This document shows, one piece after another, positions 1 through 5,623 of a DNA stretch of 6,237 bases. The translations under genes were made by a program, and so were the position numbers. The first letter of the stretch is position 1. The number at the start of each line of letters is the position of its first letter. A model generated the notes under the pieces. It worked only from the letters and a program-made list of their open reading frames with translations, was not told the DNA's origin and searched no databases. The stretch comes from Lentimicrobiaceae bacterium (GTDB lineage: Bacteria > Bacteroidota > Bacteroidia > Bacteroidales > Lentimicrobiaceae): positions 1 to 6,237 of the forward strand of contig JAQVEI010000152.1 of the NCBI GenBank assembly GCA_028697695.1, given 5' to 3'.

Positions 1-726
1 AAAAGCAGCGACATATATTTCTTCTTCAAACGGATTGATATTTGTAAAGGTAAGCGTTTTCTCGTTTGTAATATCATTGGCGTCAAGGGTATGAGTCAGC
101 ATGTCATCCGGGCCGTCATTTTCCATATCAACTTCGAGAAAAGGAGAATATACAAGCACTACATGCAGCTCGTCACCGGGTTCAGGAATTACAGTACCCG
201 TAAAATTCACGGTAACATCCAGTGAGGGTAACGCCACAACCTTATCCAGATTGATTACCACTGAGTTCTTTCCGTGGCAGTTTGCCGGCTGGGCAACACC
301 CATCAGGGCATCCATAAAACCTACATTATCATAGAATTCAAGCAGATCGCCCGGGCTGGGTCCAAGTTCATCGTCCATATCAACAAGAGCACCGACATAA
401 ATCTCGGGCTTAGTCAGATCAATCATATCCAGACTAACAGTAACACCGTTATAAATGTCTGATTGTGTTAAAGGAACATCAAGGTAAAAATCGGGGCCAT
501 CATAATTATCTAAATCCAGCTCCGATATTTTGGTATAAATAACTACTACGTTCAGCACATCACCAGCCTTGGGTTTCTTGCTGCCCGTAAAATTCACGGT
601 AACATCCAGTGATTTGTCCCCGTTTTGTTCATCTTTGTCTTTGTCACAACTGCTGAGGAATAATGCAAACATTCCTGTTATTAGCAAAGGGACCAACAGA
701 ATTTTTTTTAATGATAAATCTTTCAT
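1..726 (-). CDS. Secreted lipoprotein with tandem ~129-residue repeats (N-terminal part)
   Basis: The minus strand reads open from an ATG at 726-724 to the window edge, giving 242 codons with no stop, so the C-terminus is missing. Residues 1-27 form a signal peptide: basic start (MKDLSLKK), hydrophobic core, then a lipobox LSSC with Cys27 as the predicted lipidated residue. An acidic Asp/Lys linker follows (residues 28-38), so the protein is probably exported and anchored in a membrane. The mature part has two homologous units. Unit 1 starts at Ser39 and unit 2 at Ser168, both with SLDVTVNFTG. Other matched positions are AGDVLNVVVIY / PGDELHVVLVY, DGPD / DGPD, and EIYVGA / EIYVAA. Alternating hydrophobic residues suggest beta-sandwich repeats, but I do not recognise the family and assign no function. 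Unit 2 is cut at its C-terminal part. It is transcribed divergently from the dehydrogenase at 1423. No convincing promoter was found just upstream. Confident as a gene and lipoprotein; function unknown. Confidence 0.88.
   Translation of the reverse strand, partial: MKDLSLKKILLVPLLITGMFALFLSSCDKDKDEQNGDKSLDVTVNFTGSKKPKAGDVLNVVVIYTKISELDLDNYDGPDFYLDVPLTQSDIYNGVTVSLDMIDLTKPEIYVGALVDMDDELGPSPGDLLEFYDNVGFMDALMGVAQPANCHGKNSVVINLDKVVALPSLDVTVNFTGTVIPEPGDELHVVLVYSPFLEVDMENDGPDDMLTHTLDANDITNEKTLTFTNINPFEEEIYVAAF
197..225 (-). repeat. 29-bp direct repeat inside lipoprotein gene, copy in unit 2
   Basis: These 29 bases are identical to 584-612 and in the same reading frame, 387 bp (129 codons) apart. 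They encode SLDVTVNFTG at the start of the second protein unit. The flanking codons differ, so identity stops abruptly at both ends. Confidence 0.85.
584..612 (-). repeat. 29-bp direct repeat inside lipoprotein gene, copy in unit 1
   Basis: Exact partner of 197-225, encoding SLDVTVNFTG at the start of the first unit of the lipoprotein (residues 39-48). Synonymous positions are also identical although the rest of the units has diverged strongly. This suggests recent gene conversion or slippage between the units rather than protein-level constraint alone. Confidence 0.85.
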
Positions 727-805
727 AATTAATTTATTTAAATGAAACATAGGTTCAATAAAACACAAAAAATACGTCATCTCAATCATGTTTTGTTATG
801 CTGAG

Positions 806-821
806 AGGTGTCTAAACACCT
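806..821. repeat. Small perfect hairpin AGGTGT-CTAA-ACACCT
   Basis: Six-base perfect inverted repeat with a four-base spacer, located 80 bp upstream of the lipoprotein start. No T-run follows on either strand, so it does not look like an intrinsic terminator. It could be a regulator site or an mRNA leader hairpin for the lipoprotein gene; there is no evidence deciding between these. Confidence 0.4.
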
Positions 822-1086
822 GTATTTCAATATGAAAGATATGTCGCTTCGTTTAACATGATACTTGACACAATAGGCTAACGTGGTCATTTAAAATATG
901 TTGCCTTTTTTTGACAAGAATTGAAGGCAGAAACCCTTCTCTTGCTTTCTATATAGTTATCATTTAATGTTTCAAAACATTATAATCTGATAAGATTGGT
1001 CCAAAATTTGTAGCATTTTAAACCCTTCCGGACATTTTATTATACATAAATCCATACATTTGAACAGCAAGAACTTGTTGAATTAC

Positions 1087-1119
1087 TTTTTGAGTAACCT
1101 TATTCAATAATTGAATTTG
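1087..1119 (+). promoter_or_regulatory. Possible Bacteroidota promoter with palindromic operator
   Basis: TTTTTG at 1087-1092, a 19-base gap, then TGAATTTG at 1112-1119 resembles the Bacteroidota TTTG-N19-21-TAnnTTTG promoter with one mismatch in the -7 box. A near-perfect palindrome, ATTCAAT-A-ATTGAAT (1102-1116), sits between and overlaps the -7 box, where a repressor dimer could bind. In AT-rich DNA such matches occur by chance, so this is tentative. It would drive the small ORF at 1137 or a long leader for the dehydrogenase. Confidence 0.25.
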
Positions 1120-1136
1120 TAGTTAACAAATCAGGT

Positions 1137-1253
1137 ATGGAAAGAAAAGCAGCTTCCCGATATTTGAAGGAATGTTGCAGCTATTTTAAACAAACAAAAC
1201 ACATGACAACTTTTAAGAGCAAAAGCTCAACATTAGTAAGAATTATATCATAA
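1137..1253 (+). CDS. Weak candidate small basic ORF, 38 aa
   Basis: ATG at 1137 to TAA at 1251-1253 encodes 38 residues beginning MERKAASRYLKECCSY, rich in Lys, Arg and Ser, with two adjacent cysteines (residues 13-14). It lacks a clear ribosome binding site; an AGG lies only about two bases before the ATG. No signal peptide or membrane segment is seen and no family is recognised. In its favour are a possible promoter immediately upstream (1087-1119) and a stem-loop shortly after the stop (1268-1288). It may well be a chance ORF. Confidence 0.15.
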   Translation: MERKAASRYLKECCSYFKQTKHMTTFKSKSSTLVRIIS

Positions 1254-1267
1254 GTTGTGAGCATCCC

Positions 1268-1288
1268 GATAAGTTAGTTGAACTTATC
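1268..1288. repeat. Stem-loop GATAAGTT-AGTTG-AACTTATC
   Basis: Perfect eight-base arms around a five-base loop. After one mismatch, two further pairs (CC at 1265-1266 with GG at 1290-1291) can form. A further direct copy of ATAAGTT lies at 1250-1256. There is no U-run on either side, so a classical intrinsic terminator is unlikely. It may be an operator or leader structure about 135 bp upstream of the dehydrogenase. Confidence 0.45.
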
Positions 1289-1353
1289 AGGAATATAACA
1301 GGAAAATAAAAACTCCCTTCCAGACTCCTGATTTCCACTTAATAAATCCGAAC

Positions 1354-1384
1354 TTGACCGGCACGGAACATTTTCCTAAATTCG
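1354..1384 (+). promoter_or_regulatory. Candidate promoter of the yqhD-like gene
   Basis: TTG at 1354-1356, exactly 20 bases, then TAAATTCG at 1377-1384. The Bacteroidota primary sigma factor consensus is TTG or TTTG at -33 and TAnnTTTG at -7 with a 19-21 base gap, so only one base of the -7 box departs from it. Transcription would begin near 1390, giving a leader of about 30 bases that is A-rich just before the ATG, as is usual where Shine-Dalgarno pairing is weak. Confidence 0.5.
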
Positions 1385-1422
1385 CGTGTTCGTTGTTCAA
1401 TTGAATAAAACAAAAACATAAT

Positions 1423-2580
1423 ATGACAGATTTTGAATTTTACAATCCGGTAAAAGTGTTTTTCGGGAAAGACCAGCTCCCGAAAATCTCAACGCAGATT
1501 CCTGCTGGAAGCAAAGTGATGTTTCTCTACGGAGGGGGAAGCATAATCAAGAACGGTGTTTATGACAGGGTAAAGGCAGCTCTGGAAAGATTTGAAGTTA
1601 CGGAGTTCGGCGGAATTGAGCCCAATCCCCTGTACGAAACTGCCATGAAGGCTGTGGAAATCGCAAAGGAAAAGAATATCGACTTCCTTCTGGCAGTGGG
1701 TGGCGGATCGGTTATCGATGCCACAAAATTCATTGCTGCTGCCATCCCCTACAGATTCGGCGACCCCTGGAATATTCTTGCCAAAGGAATGCCCGTAGCT
1801 GCCGCTGTTCCTCTTGGCGTGGTACTTACTCTTCCGGCAACGGGAAGCGAGATGAACAAGAACGCGGTGATAAGCAGAAAATCCACCGATGAAAAGCTCT
1901 CCTTCGGATCTCCGATGGTGTTCCCGAAGTTTTCCTTTCTCCTGCCCGATGCAGCCGGAACTCTCCCCAAACGCCAGGTAGCCAACGGCATCGTCGATGC
2001 ATTCGTGCATGTCACCGAACAATATCTTACCTACCCGGTCAATGCTCCCATCCAGGACAGATTCGCAGAAGCAATACTCATTACACTGATCGAACAGGCA
2101 CCGGCGGTTTACGAAAACCCTGCCGACTATAAGGCAATGTCGAACCTGATGTGGTCAGCCACCATGGCCCTGAACGGACTCATCCAGTGCGGTGTGCCGG
2201 GCGACTGGTCGGTTCACAGCATAGGACACGAACTGACGGCCCTTCACGGGATCGATCATGCAAGAACGCTGGCAATAGTACTGCCGGGGCTCTGGAAAGC
2301 CCTCCTCGAAGAAAAGAAGACCAAGCTGGTTCAGTATGGTGAAAGGGTATGGAATATAACAGAAGGAACCGATGATGAACGTGCCCTTAAAGCGATAGAT
2401 GAAACAGTTGCATTTTTTGAATCGCTCGGTGTTCCGACCCGTCTGAGTGCCTATAACGTCAAAGCCGATACCATAGACAAGATAGTTTCGAGATTCGAGG
2501 ACAGGAAATGGCTAGAACTGGGCGACAGAGGACTTACGACTCCGGAGGCGACAAGAAAGGCGCTGACACTGCAGTTGTAG
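1423..2580 (+). CDS. yqhD: NADPH-dependent alcohol/aldehyde dehydrogenase, YqhD type (iron-containing ADH family)
   Basis: This 385-residue protein belongs to the group III (iron-containing) alcohol dehydrogenases and resembles Escherichia coli YqhD (387 aa) along its whole length. Shared stretches include FGGIEPNP, LLAVGGGSV, LTLPATGSE, RQVANG(I/V)VDAFVH and GHELTA(L/M)HG(I/L)DHA. The N-terminal half is the Rossmann-like cofactor domain; GGGS at 37-40 and at 93-96 contact the dinucleotide. Gly39, where NAD-dependent relatives such as FucO have Asp, fits NADPH preference. The C-terminal helical domain carries the four metal ligands expected from YqhD: Asp192, His196, His265 and His279, with His269 nearby. 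It is predicted to be cytosolic and to reduce short-chain and reactive aldehydes, in stress defence or fermentation. The ATG follows an A-rich leader with no clear Shine-Dalgarno. It appears monocistronic, and its GC content (34 of 60 bases at 1921-1980) is far above that of the downstream operon. A butanol dehydrogenase name (bdh) would also be used for such proteins. Confidence 0.96.
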   Translation: MTDFEFYNPVKVFFGKDQLPKISTQIPAGSKVMFLYGGGSIIKNGVYDRVKAALERFEVTEFGGIEPNPLYETAMKAVEIAKEKNIDFLLAVGGGSVIDATKFIAAAIPYRFGDPWNILAKGMPVAAAVPLGVVLTLPATGSEMNKNAVISRKSTDEKLSFGSPMVFPKFSFLLPDAAGTLPKRQVANGIVDAFVHVTEQYLTYPVNAPIQDRFAEAILITLIEQAPAVYENPADYKAMSNLMWSATMALNGLIQCGVPGDWSVHSIGHELTALHGIDHARTLAIVLPGLWKALLEEKKTKLVQYGERVWNITEGTDDERALKAIDETVAFFESLGVPTRLSAYNVKADTIDKIVSRFEDRKWLELGDRGLTTPEATRKALTLQL

Positions 2581-3027
2581 TGCAGAGCGTAAGAGGAAAG
2601 TATAGGGTGAGGTATGCGGTGTTCCATTGATGACTTTGCGTACTGTGTTGCTATGAGCCCGGAACCATGAGTCTTGCGGCCCTGTGGTCTGAGTCTCTAA
2701 AACATCCCCGGGGAAGAGGTTGTCCCAATAACGAATACAGGAGGAATAATCCTACACGCCATCACGAGTGTAAAAACACGCGCTACCACGACTCTGCACC
2801 AGGCCACATACCACCAATCCGTTATGGTAAATTGGTGGATGTCCTGCATACTGGCCAGATTAAAACCAACTAACCATAACACATTAAGGATTAATTGTAA
2901 GGAATTAGTTTCTCAAATGGAGTTTAGTCTGTTTGAGTAAAACAAAATCTTCACAAAAACTTAACATCTTTTCTTTTACACTTATAAGCCAGATGAATAT
3001 TTTTATATGGGTCTGAATTTTAGACGC
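2581..3027. other. Non-coding stretch, GC-richer first part
   Basis: No convincing gene lies between the dehydrogenase and leader A. The first ~300 bases are near 50% GC (30 of 60 at 2701-2760), with frames on both strands that stay open for 60-80 codons but show no recognisable protein, poor starts and odd composition rich in His, Arg, Trp and Cys. The region could be the remnant of a decayed gene or mobile element, or a structured RNA, and it holds a strong imperfect hairpin at 2806-2842. From about 2880 it becomes strongly AT-rich. No good terminator for the dehydrogenase and no strong promoter for the downstream operon were found. Confidence 0.6.
2806..2842. repeat. Imperfect hairpin, 12 bp stem with one bulge
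   Basis: CCACCAAT at 2811-2818 pairs perfectly with ATTGGTGG at 2831-2838 around a 12-base loop. ACAT at 2806-2809 pairs with ATGT at 2839-2842 if A2810 is bulged. No T-run follows, so a simple terminator is unlikely. It could be part of an RNA, an operator, or a remnant of a mobile element end. Confidence 0.5.
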
Positions 3028-3128
3028 ATGAAACCCACATGATTGAATGCAAACGCAAACACGTAATGAATATAATTTTCAATCATGTGCGGTTCCATCC
3101 GACCATTAAAATAAATTATATACGGATG
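3028..3128 (+). repeat. Structured leader element, copy A
   Basis: This block matches copy B (5501-5623) from ATGAAACCCACATGA at the left to CGGATGAAAA at the right, slightly past the start codon of the following gene. Nearly unbroken matches are GCGGTTCC, ATCCGACC, TTAAAATAAA and CGGATGAAAA; the middle is more diverged, with compensating small indels. It can fold: ACATGATTGAA (3037-3047) pairs with TTCAATCATGT (3078-3088), C3036 with G3089, then C3090 is bulged and AACC (3032-3035) pairs with GGTT (3091-3094). A second inverted repeat, CATCCG (3096-3101) with CGGATG (3123-3128), includes the ATG. It may be a regulatory leader or a cassette junction. Confidence 0.8.
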
Positions 3129-3872
3129 AAAACAAAATCAGCTTTTTTAGTAATCTTTTCGATTGCGGTTTTTTATATTGGCTGGGGTGTTTCCCAGCTA
3201 ATAAGTATCAAAACGCAATATTCACTACTATCAAGCCTGTTGTTTTCTATAGTTTTTACAGGTCTTATCGGATGTTTTATCCCAATTTATTTTAAGAACA
3301 GATTTCGCTGGAGCTACAATAAACCAGGTTCAAACAAGATATTAGGGTATCTTTTTTTGGTTCTGGCAATAGTGTTTTCAACAATATTATCGGGTGCTTT
3401 TGTTAAAGCCATTGATTTGAAATATTCTTGGAACTTAATTCTGAAATATATACTGCTGTTTTTCCCGATGTCTCTGGGAATTGCTTTGTTCGCGTTTTTA
3501 TTAATTCCGAACATGGTACAGGATTGGAATAAGAACAAAATTAAAAGCGTATTGTTAGTTTTTTCAATAAGCTTCTTTTTCTTTCTCTCATTTTACATTG
3601 ATTCATTGTTTCAGGATATGGAGTTAGCCGCTACTATGGGATTTATTGGATTACTATTAGGATTGGGCTATCTCTTTCTTAGAAGTTTTTGGATTATTTA
3701 CTCGGTGCTTTTTATAATTATGTTAGTGAATACATTGGCTGACAATAAATATGATGAGTATAATTTTTGGATTGTAGTTGTCAGTAGTTTACTCTCTTTA
3801 ACAATATTGATGTTTGACTTTATAAAGAATAGAAAAATCAAAAATAGAAACCTGTTAAAGAATAAAGAATGA
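3126..3872 (+). CDS. Multi-pass membrane protein of unknown function (about 8 segments)
   Basis: The 248-residue protein is almost entirely hydrophobic. Likely membrane segments lie near residues 6-26, 34-56, 72-94, 103-127, 140-158, 168-186, 188-203 and 213-233, with a strongly basic C-terminal tail (KNRKIKNRNLLKNKE). I recognise no family. There is no EExxR-type CPBP protease motif and no nucleotide-binding motif. The frame is open back to an ATG at 3039, but that adds a basic, non-hydrophobic 29-residue stretch translated from the repeated leader. In leader B the matching frame has a TAA at 5606-5608, so the ATG shared by both leaders (3126 here) is the better start. The last four bases overlap the next gene as ATGA, which indicates coupled translation. 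It is very AT-rich (15 of 60 G+C at 3541-3600), unlike the dehydrogenase upstream. Position in the operon suggests it works with the serine hydrolase and the DUF4386 protein, but no role can be assigned. Confidence 0.85.
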   Translation: MKTKSAFLVIFSIAVFYIGWGVSQLISIKTQYSLLSSLLFSIVFTGLIGCFIPIYFKNRFRWSYNKPGSNKILGYLFLVLAIVFSTILSGAFVKAIDLKYSWNLILKYILLFFPMSLGIALFAFLLIPNMVQDWNKNKIKSVLLVFSISFFFFLSFYIDSLFQDMELAATMGFIGLLLGLGYLFLRSFWIIYSVLFIIMLVNTLADNKYDEYNFWIVVVSSLLSLTILMFDFIKNRKIKNRNLLKNKE

Positions 3873-4918
3873 CAACGAAAAAAGAAAAATCACTCCAGGC
3901 CGTCCTGGATAAAGCGATTGACGGTAAGAGAGTATTTGGGACATCCTTTGCTTTGAAAAAAAATTCTGTAACCTGGCAAGGGGCATCGGGTAATTTAACC
4001 ACAGACCGGCCTTACTTTATCGCAAGTACCACGAAACTGTTTACCACAGCAATCATTCTGAAATTGAGAGAAGAAGGCAAGTTAAGTCTTGAAGACAAAA
4101 TAAGTAAATACATCGATGTTTTAACTTTATTCAGACTGCACGTTTACAGAGGAAAAGATTATTCCTACGAACTGACTATCAGACATCTGCTCTCTCACAC
4201 ATCGGGACTTCCTGACTATTTTCAAGACAAAGAAACAAATTATATGAGTTTGGAAAATGAGTTAATGAATGGTGATGATCAGTTCTGGAGTTTTGAACAA
4301 GCAATTAAGAGATCAAAAAAATTGTTCCCGCTTTTTAAACCCGGAACAAAAGGAAAAGCAAATTATTCAGACACCAATTTTCAGCTTTTGGGAAAAATCA
4401 TTGAGACCATAACGGGTAAATCGTATTCCGAAAACTGTCAGGAGCGTATAATTCAACCACTTGGTCTGACGAAAACCTATCTCTATCAGGATGTAAATGA
4501 TGCAACACCCATGATGTTATATCACAAAAGCAAGAAATTGAATATCCCGAAAGCAATGACATCTTTCGGAGCAGACGGCGGGATGGTTTCAGTTTCTGCC
4601 GATATGCTTGTTTTTATTGAAGCATTTTTTTCCGGCAAATTGTTCCCGTTAGCCTATATCGACGAACTGCAGGAATGGAACAAGATTTTTCCTCCAATGC
4701 GTGCTGGTCTTGGCATTCATTTGTTCAAACTTCCCCGGGTTTTTGATCCTTCAGGTGCAATTCCATACTTTATAGGGCATTCAGGACTGTCAGGAGCTTT
4801 GGCCTTTTACAGCCCGGAAGAAAATCTTTATATCGCGGGAACCGTAAACCAAACAGCGCATCCAGACATCTCTTTCAGGACAATGATTTCATTGACTCAA
4901 CGAATACTGAAAAAATGA
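3869..4918 (+). CDS. Serine hydrolase, beta-lactamase class C / penicillin-binding-protein fold
   Basis: The 349-residue protein has the three active-site elements of the class C beta-lactamase-like family (COG1680). The SxxK motif is S53-T-T-K56, with Ser53 the expected nucleophile. The second motif appears as Y166-S-D168, in the form YSDTN common in esterase-like members in place of YxN. The KTG-equivalent is H304-S-G306. Typical family markers RHLLSHTSGLPDY (105-117) and ADGGMVSVSADM (235-246) support this. Related proteins act as esterases, D-aminopeptidases or peptidoglycan-modifying enzymes; true beta-lactam resistance cannot be inferred. There is no signal peptide: the start is MTTKKEKSLQ and hydrophilic, so the enzyme is predicted to be cytoplasmic, unlike many relatives that are exported. 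It overlaps the upstream membrane-protein gene by four bases (ATGA) and the downstream gene by another ATGA, so it sits between two membrane proteins in one translation-coupled unit. The substrate is unknown. Confidence 0.93.
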   Translation: MTTKKEKSLQAVLDKAIDGKRVFGTSFALKKNSVTWQGASGNLTTDRPYFIASTTKLFTTAIILKLREEGKLSLEDKISKYIDVLTLFRLHVYRGKDYSYELTIRHLLSHTSGLPDYFQDKETNYMSLENELMNGDDQFWSFEQAIKRSKKLFPLFKPGTKGKANYSDTNFQLLGKIIETITGKSYSENCQERIIQPLGLTKTYLYQDVNDATPMMLYHKSKKLNIPKAMTSFGADGGMVSVSADMLVFIEAFFSGKLFPLAYIDELQEWNKIFPPMRAGLGIHLFKLPRVFDPSGAIPYFIGHSGLSGALAFYSPEENLYIAGTVNQTAHPDISFRTMISLTQRILKK

Positions 4919-5487
4919 ATGATATAAATAATTCAGTTACAATTTTTAATGCCCGAATAATCGGGGCTTTCTTTCTGTTGGCTTTTTTAGCCTATGGTAT
5001 CGGGAGACAATTATTCGAAAGCACTGATAATCCTGAAAAATATTCAGGCGCATTACTAATTGTTTCTAACTCTGTGATGGTTCTGTTTATAGGGATTTTA
5101 TTAAAAAAAACATTGAAACTATACAATCCAACGGTTGGCAATATTTATCTTTTTACAAGAATATTTGAAGCCTTAGCATTATCAACAATACTCTTGAAAG
5201 GGAGCACATCAGATAACCTGGAATATTTTCTTGCAATGCTGGTTTTGGGAATTGGCAGTATTCCAATGTGTCTGGCATTGCTTAAACACAAAATCACACC
5301 ATCATGGCTGGCAATTTGGGGAGCGACAGGCTATGCCGTTTTTGCCTTTGGTTTTTTGATGGAACTGTTTGAAAAAGAGTGGAGCATATACCTTCTTGTT
5401 CCCGGCGGACTTTGGGAGGTAACTTTTGCCATTTGGTTAATTGTTTGCGGGAGTAAAAATGTAAAAACAAAACGAATTAATCCATAA
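4915..5487 (+). CDS. DUF4386-type membrane protein
   Basis: This 190-residue membrane protein starts inside the stop of the serine hydrolase gene (ATGA at 4915-4918). It resembles DUF4386 proteins: an N-terminal NARIIGAFFLLAFLAYGIG segment with the usual Ala-Arg-Ile-x-Gly pattern, several hydrophobic helices (about 12-28, 42-62, 76-94, 101-122, 130-150 and 156-178), a loop before SWLAIWGATGYAVFAFG, and the closing P-G-G-L-W-E-V-x-F-A-I-W-L pattern. No catalytic motif is visible, and the biochemical role of DUF4386 is not established. The stop is 13 bases before the second leader element, so it is the last gene of the three-gene unit. Family assignment rests on remembered family patterns without a search, so it is somewhat less certain than the coding call. 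Confidence 0.8.
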   Translation: MNDINNSVTIFNARIIGAFFLLAFLAYGIGRQLFESTDNPEKYSGALLIVSNSVMVLFIGILLKKTLKLYNPTVGNIYLFTRIFEALALSTILLKGSTSDNLEYFLAMLVLGIGSIPMCLALLKHKITPSWLAIWGATGYAVFAFGFLMELFEKEWSIYLLVPGGLWEVTFAIWLIVCGSKNVKTKRINP

Positions 5488-5500
5488 TCAATTGTTTATG

Positions 5501-5623
5501 ATGAAACCCACATGAATTGCATACACAAACACTTATGTATATAATTAATTATCAAACATGAGCGGTTCCCCCGCTTGAGCGGGGCAGGCTATCCGACCTT
5601 TAAAATAAAACTATATGCGGATG
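5501..5623 (+). repeat. Structured leader element, copy B (interrupted)
   Basis: Direct repeat of the element at 3028-3128, beginning 13 bases after the DUF4386 gene and ending on the start codon of the next gene. The first 69 bases up to GCGGTTCC correspond to the same length in copy A, then a 21-base insert (5570-5590) interrupts, and ATCCGACC to CGGATGAAAA resumes. Although the arms have diverged, copy B can still fold similarly: CATG-AA-TTG (from 5511) against CAA-A-CATG (ending 5560), then one C-G pair, a bulged C, and AACC with GGTT. ATCCG (5591-5595) also pairs with CGGAT (5618-5622). Confidence 0.8.
5569..5590. repeat. GC-rich hairpin insert (REP-like) within leader B
   Basis: CCCCGC-TTGA-GCGGGG (5569-5584) is a perfect six-base stem with a four-base loop, followed by CAGGCT. 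The inserted part is 5570-5590 (21 bases), since copy A passes directly from GGTTCC to ATCCGACC. The abrupt GC-richness in AT-rich DNA, the palindrome and the clean boundaries resemble small dispersed palindromic repeats. There is no T-run, so it is not a standard terminator, but as RNA it could weaken readthrough from the operon or alter the leader. Confidence 0.7.

Larger units (their letters stand above)
727..1422. other. Divergent AT-rich intergenic region, 696 bp
   Basis: This stretch separates the minus-strand lipoprotein gene from the plus-strand dehydrogenase. All frames are broken by frequent stops, and the only in-frame stretch worth noting is a 38-codon ORF at 1137-1253. It contains palindromes at 806-821, 1102-1116 and 1268-1288 and a plausible promoter for the dehydrogenase at 1354-1384. 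No tRNA, known riboswitch or transposon end was recognised. Confidence 0.7.

Noticed and set aside
101..462. Plus-strand open frames opposite the lipoprotein gene
   Set aside because: They are antisense to a gene with a clear signal peptide, lipobox and internal protein repeats, and their Ser/Thr-rich translations follow from the antisense frame.
1489..2022. Long antisense open frames inside the dehydrogenase gene
   Set aside because: They lie opposite a well-conserved gene with intact catalytic residues, and their translations have no recognisable domain; they arise from codon composition.
2567..2582. Hairpin over the stop codon of the dehydrogenase as a terminator
   Set aside because: The six-pair stem (including a G-T pair) is short, overlaps the coding end and is not followed by a T-run.
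2667..2882. Overlapping plus- and minus-strand open frames in the intergenic block
   Set aside because: Neither has a ribosome binding context, a recognisable family, or normal residue composition, and each would overlap the other on opposite strands.
3039..3125. Upstream start that would add 29 residues to the first operon gene
   Set aside because: This stretch is the repeated leader; the matching frame in copy B is closed by TAA at 5606-5608, the added residues are basic and hydrophilic in front of a membrane segment, and the ATG at 3126 aligns with the start behind leader B.
5540..5545. Sigma-70-like promoter TTGCAT-N17-TATAAT in leader B
   Set aside because: The spacing is good in copy B (TTGCAT at 5517-5522) but is not kept in copy A, and Bacteroidota primary sigma factors use a different -33/-7 pattern.
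3028..5623. Integron gene cassette with attC sites
   Set aside because: The folding and spacing are suggestive, but the canonical core boxes are not visible at the element ends, no integrase is in the window, and a three-gene cassette would be unusually long; kept only as a hypothesis.
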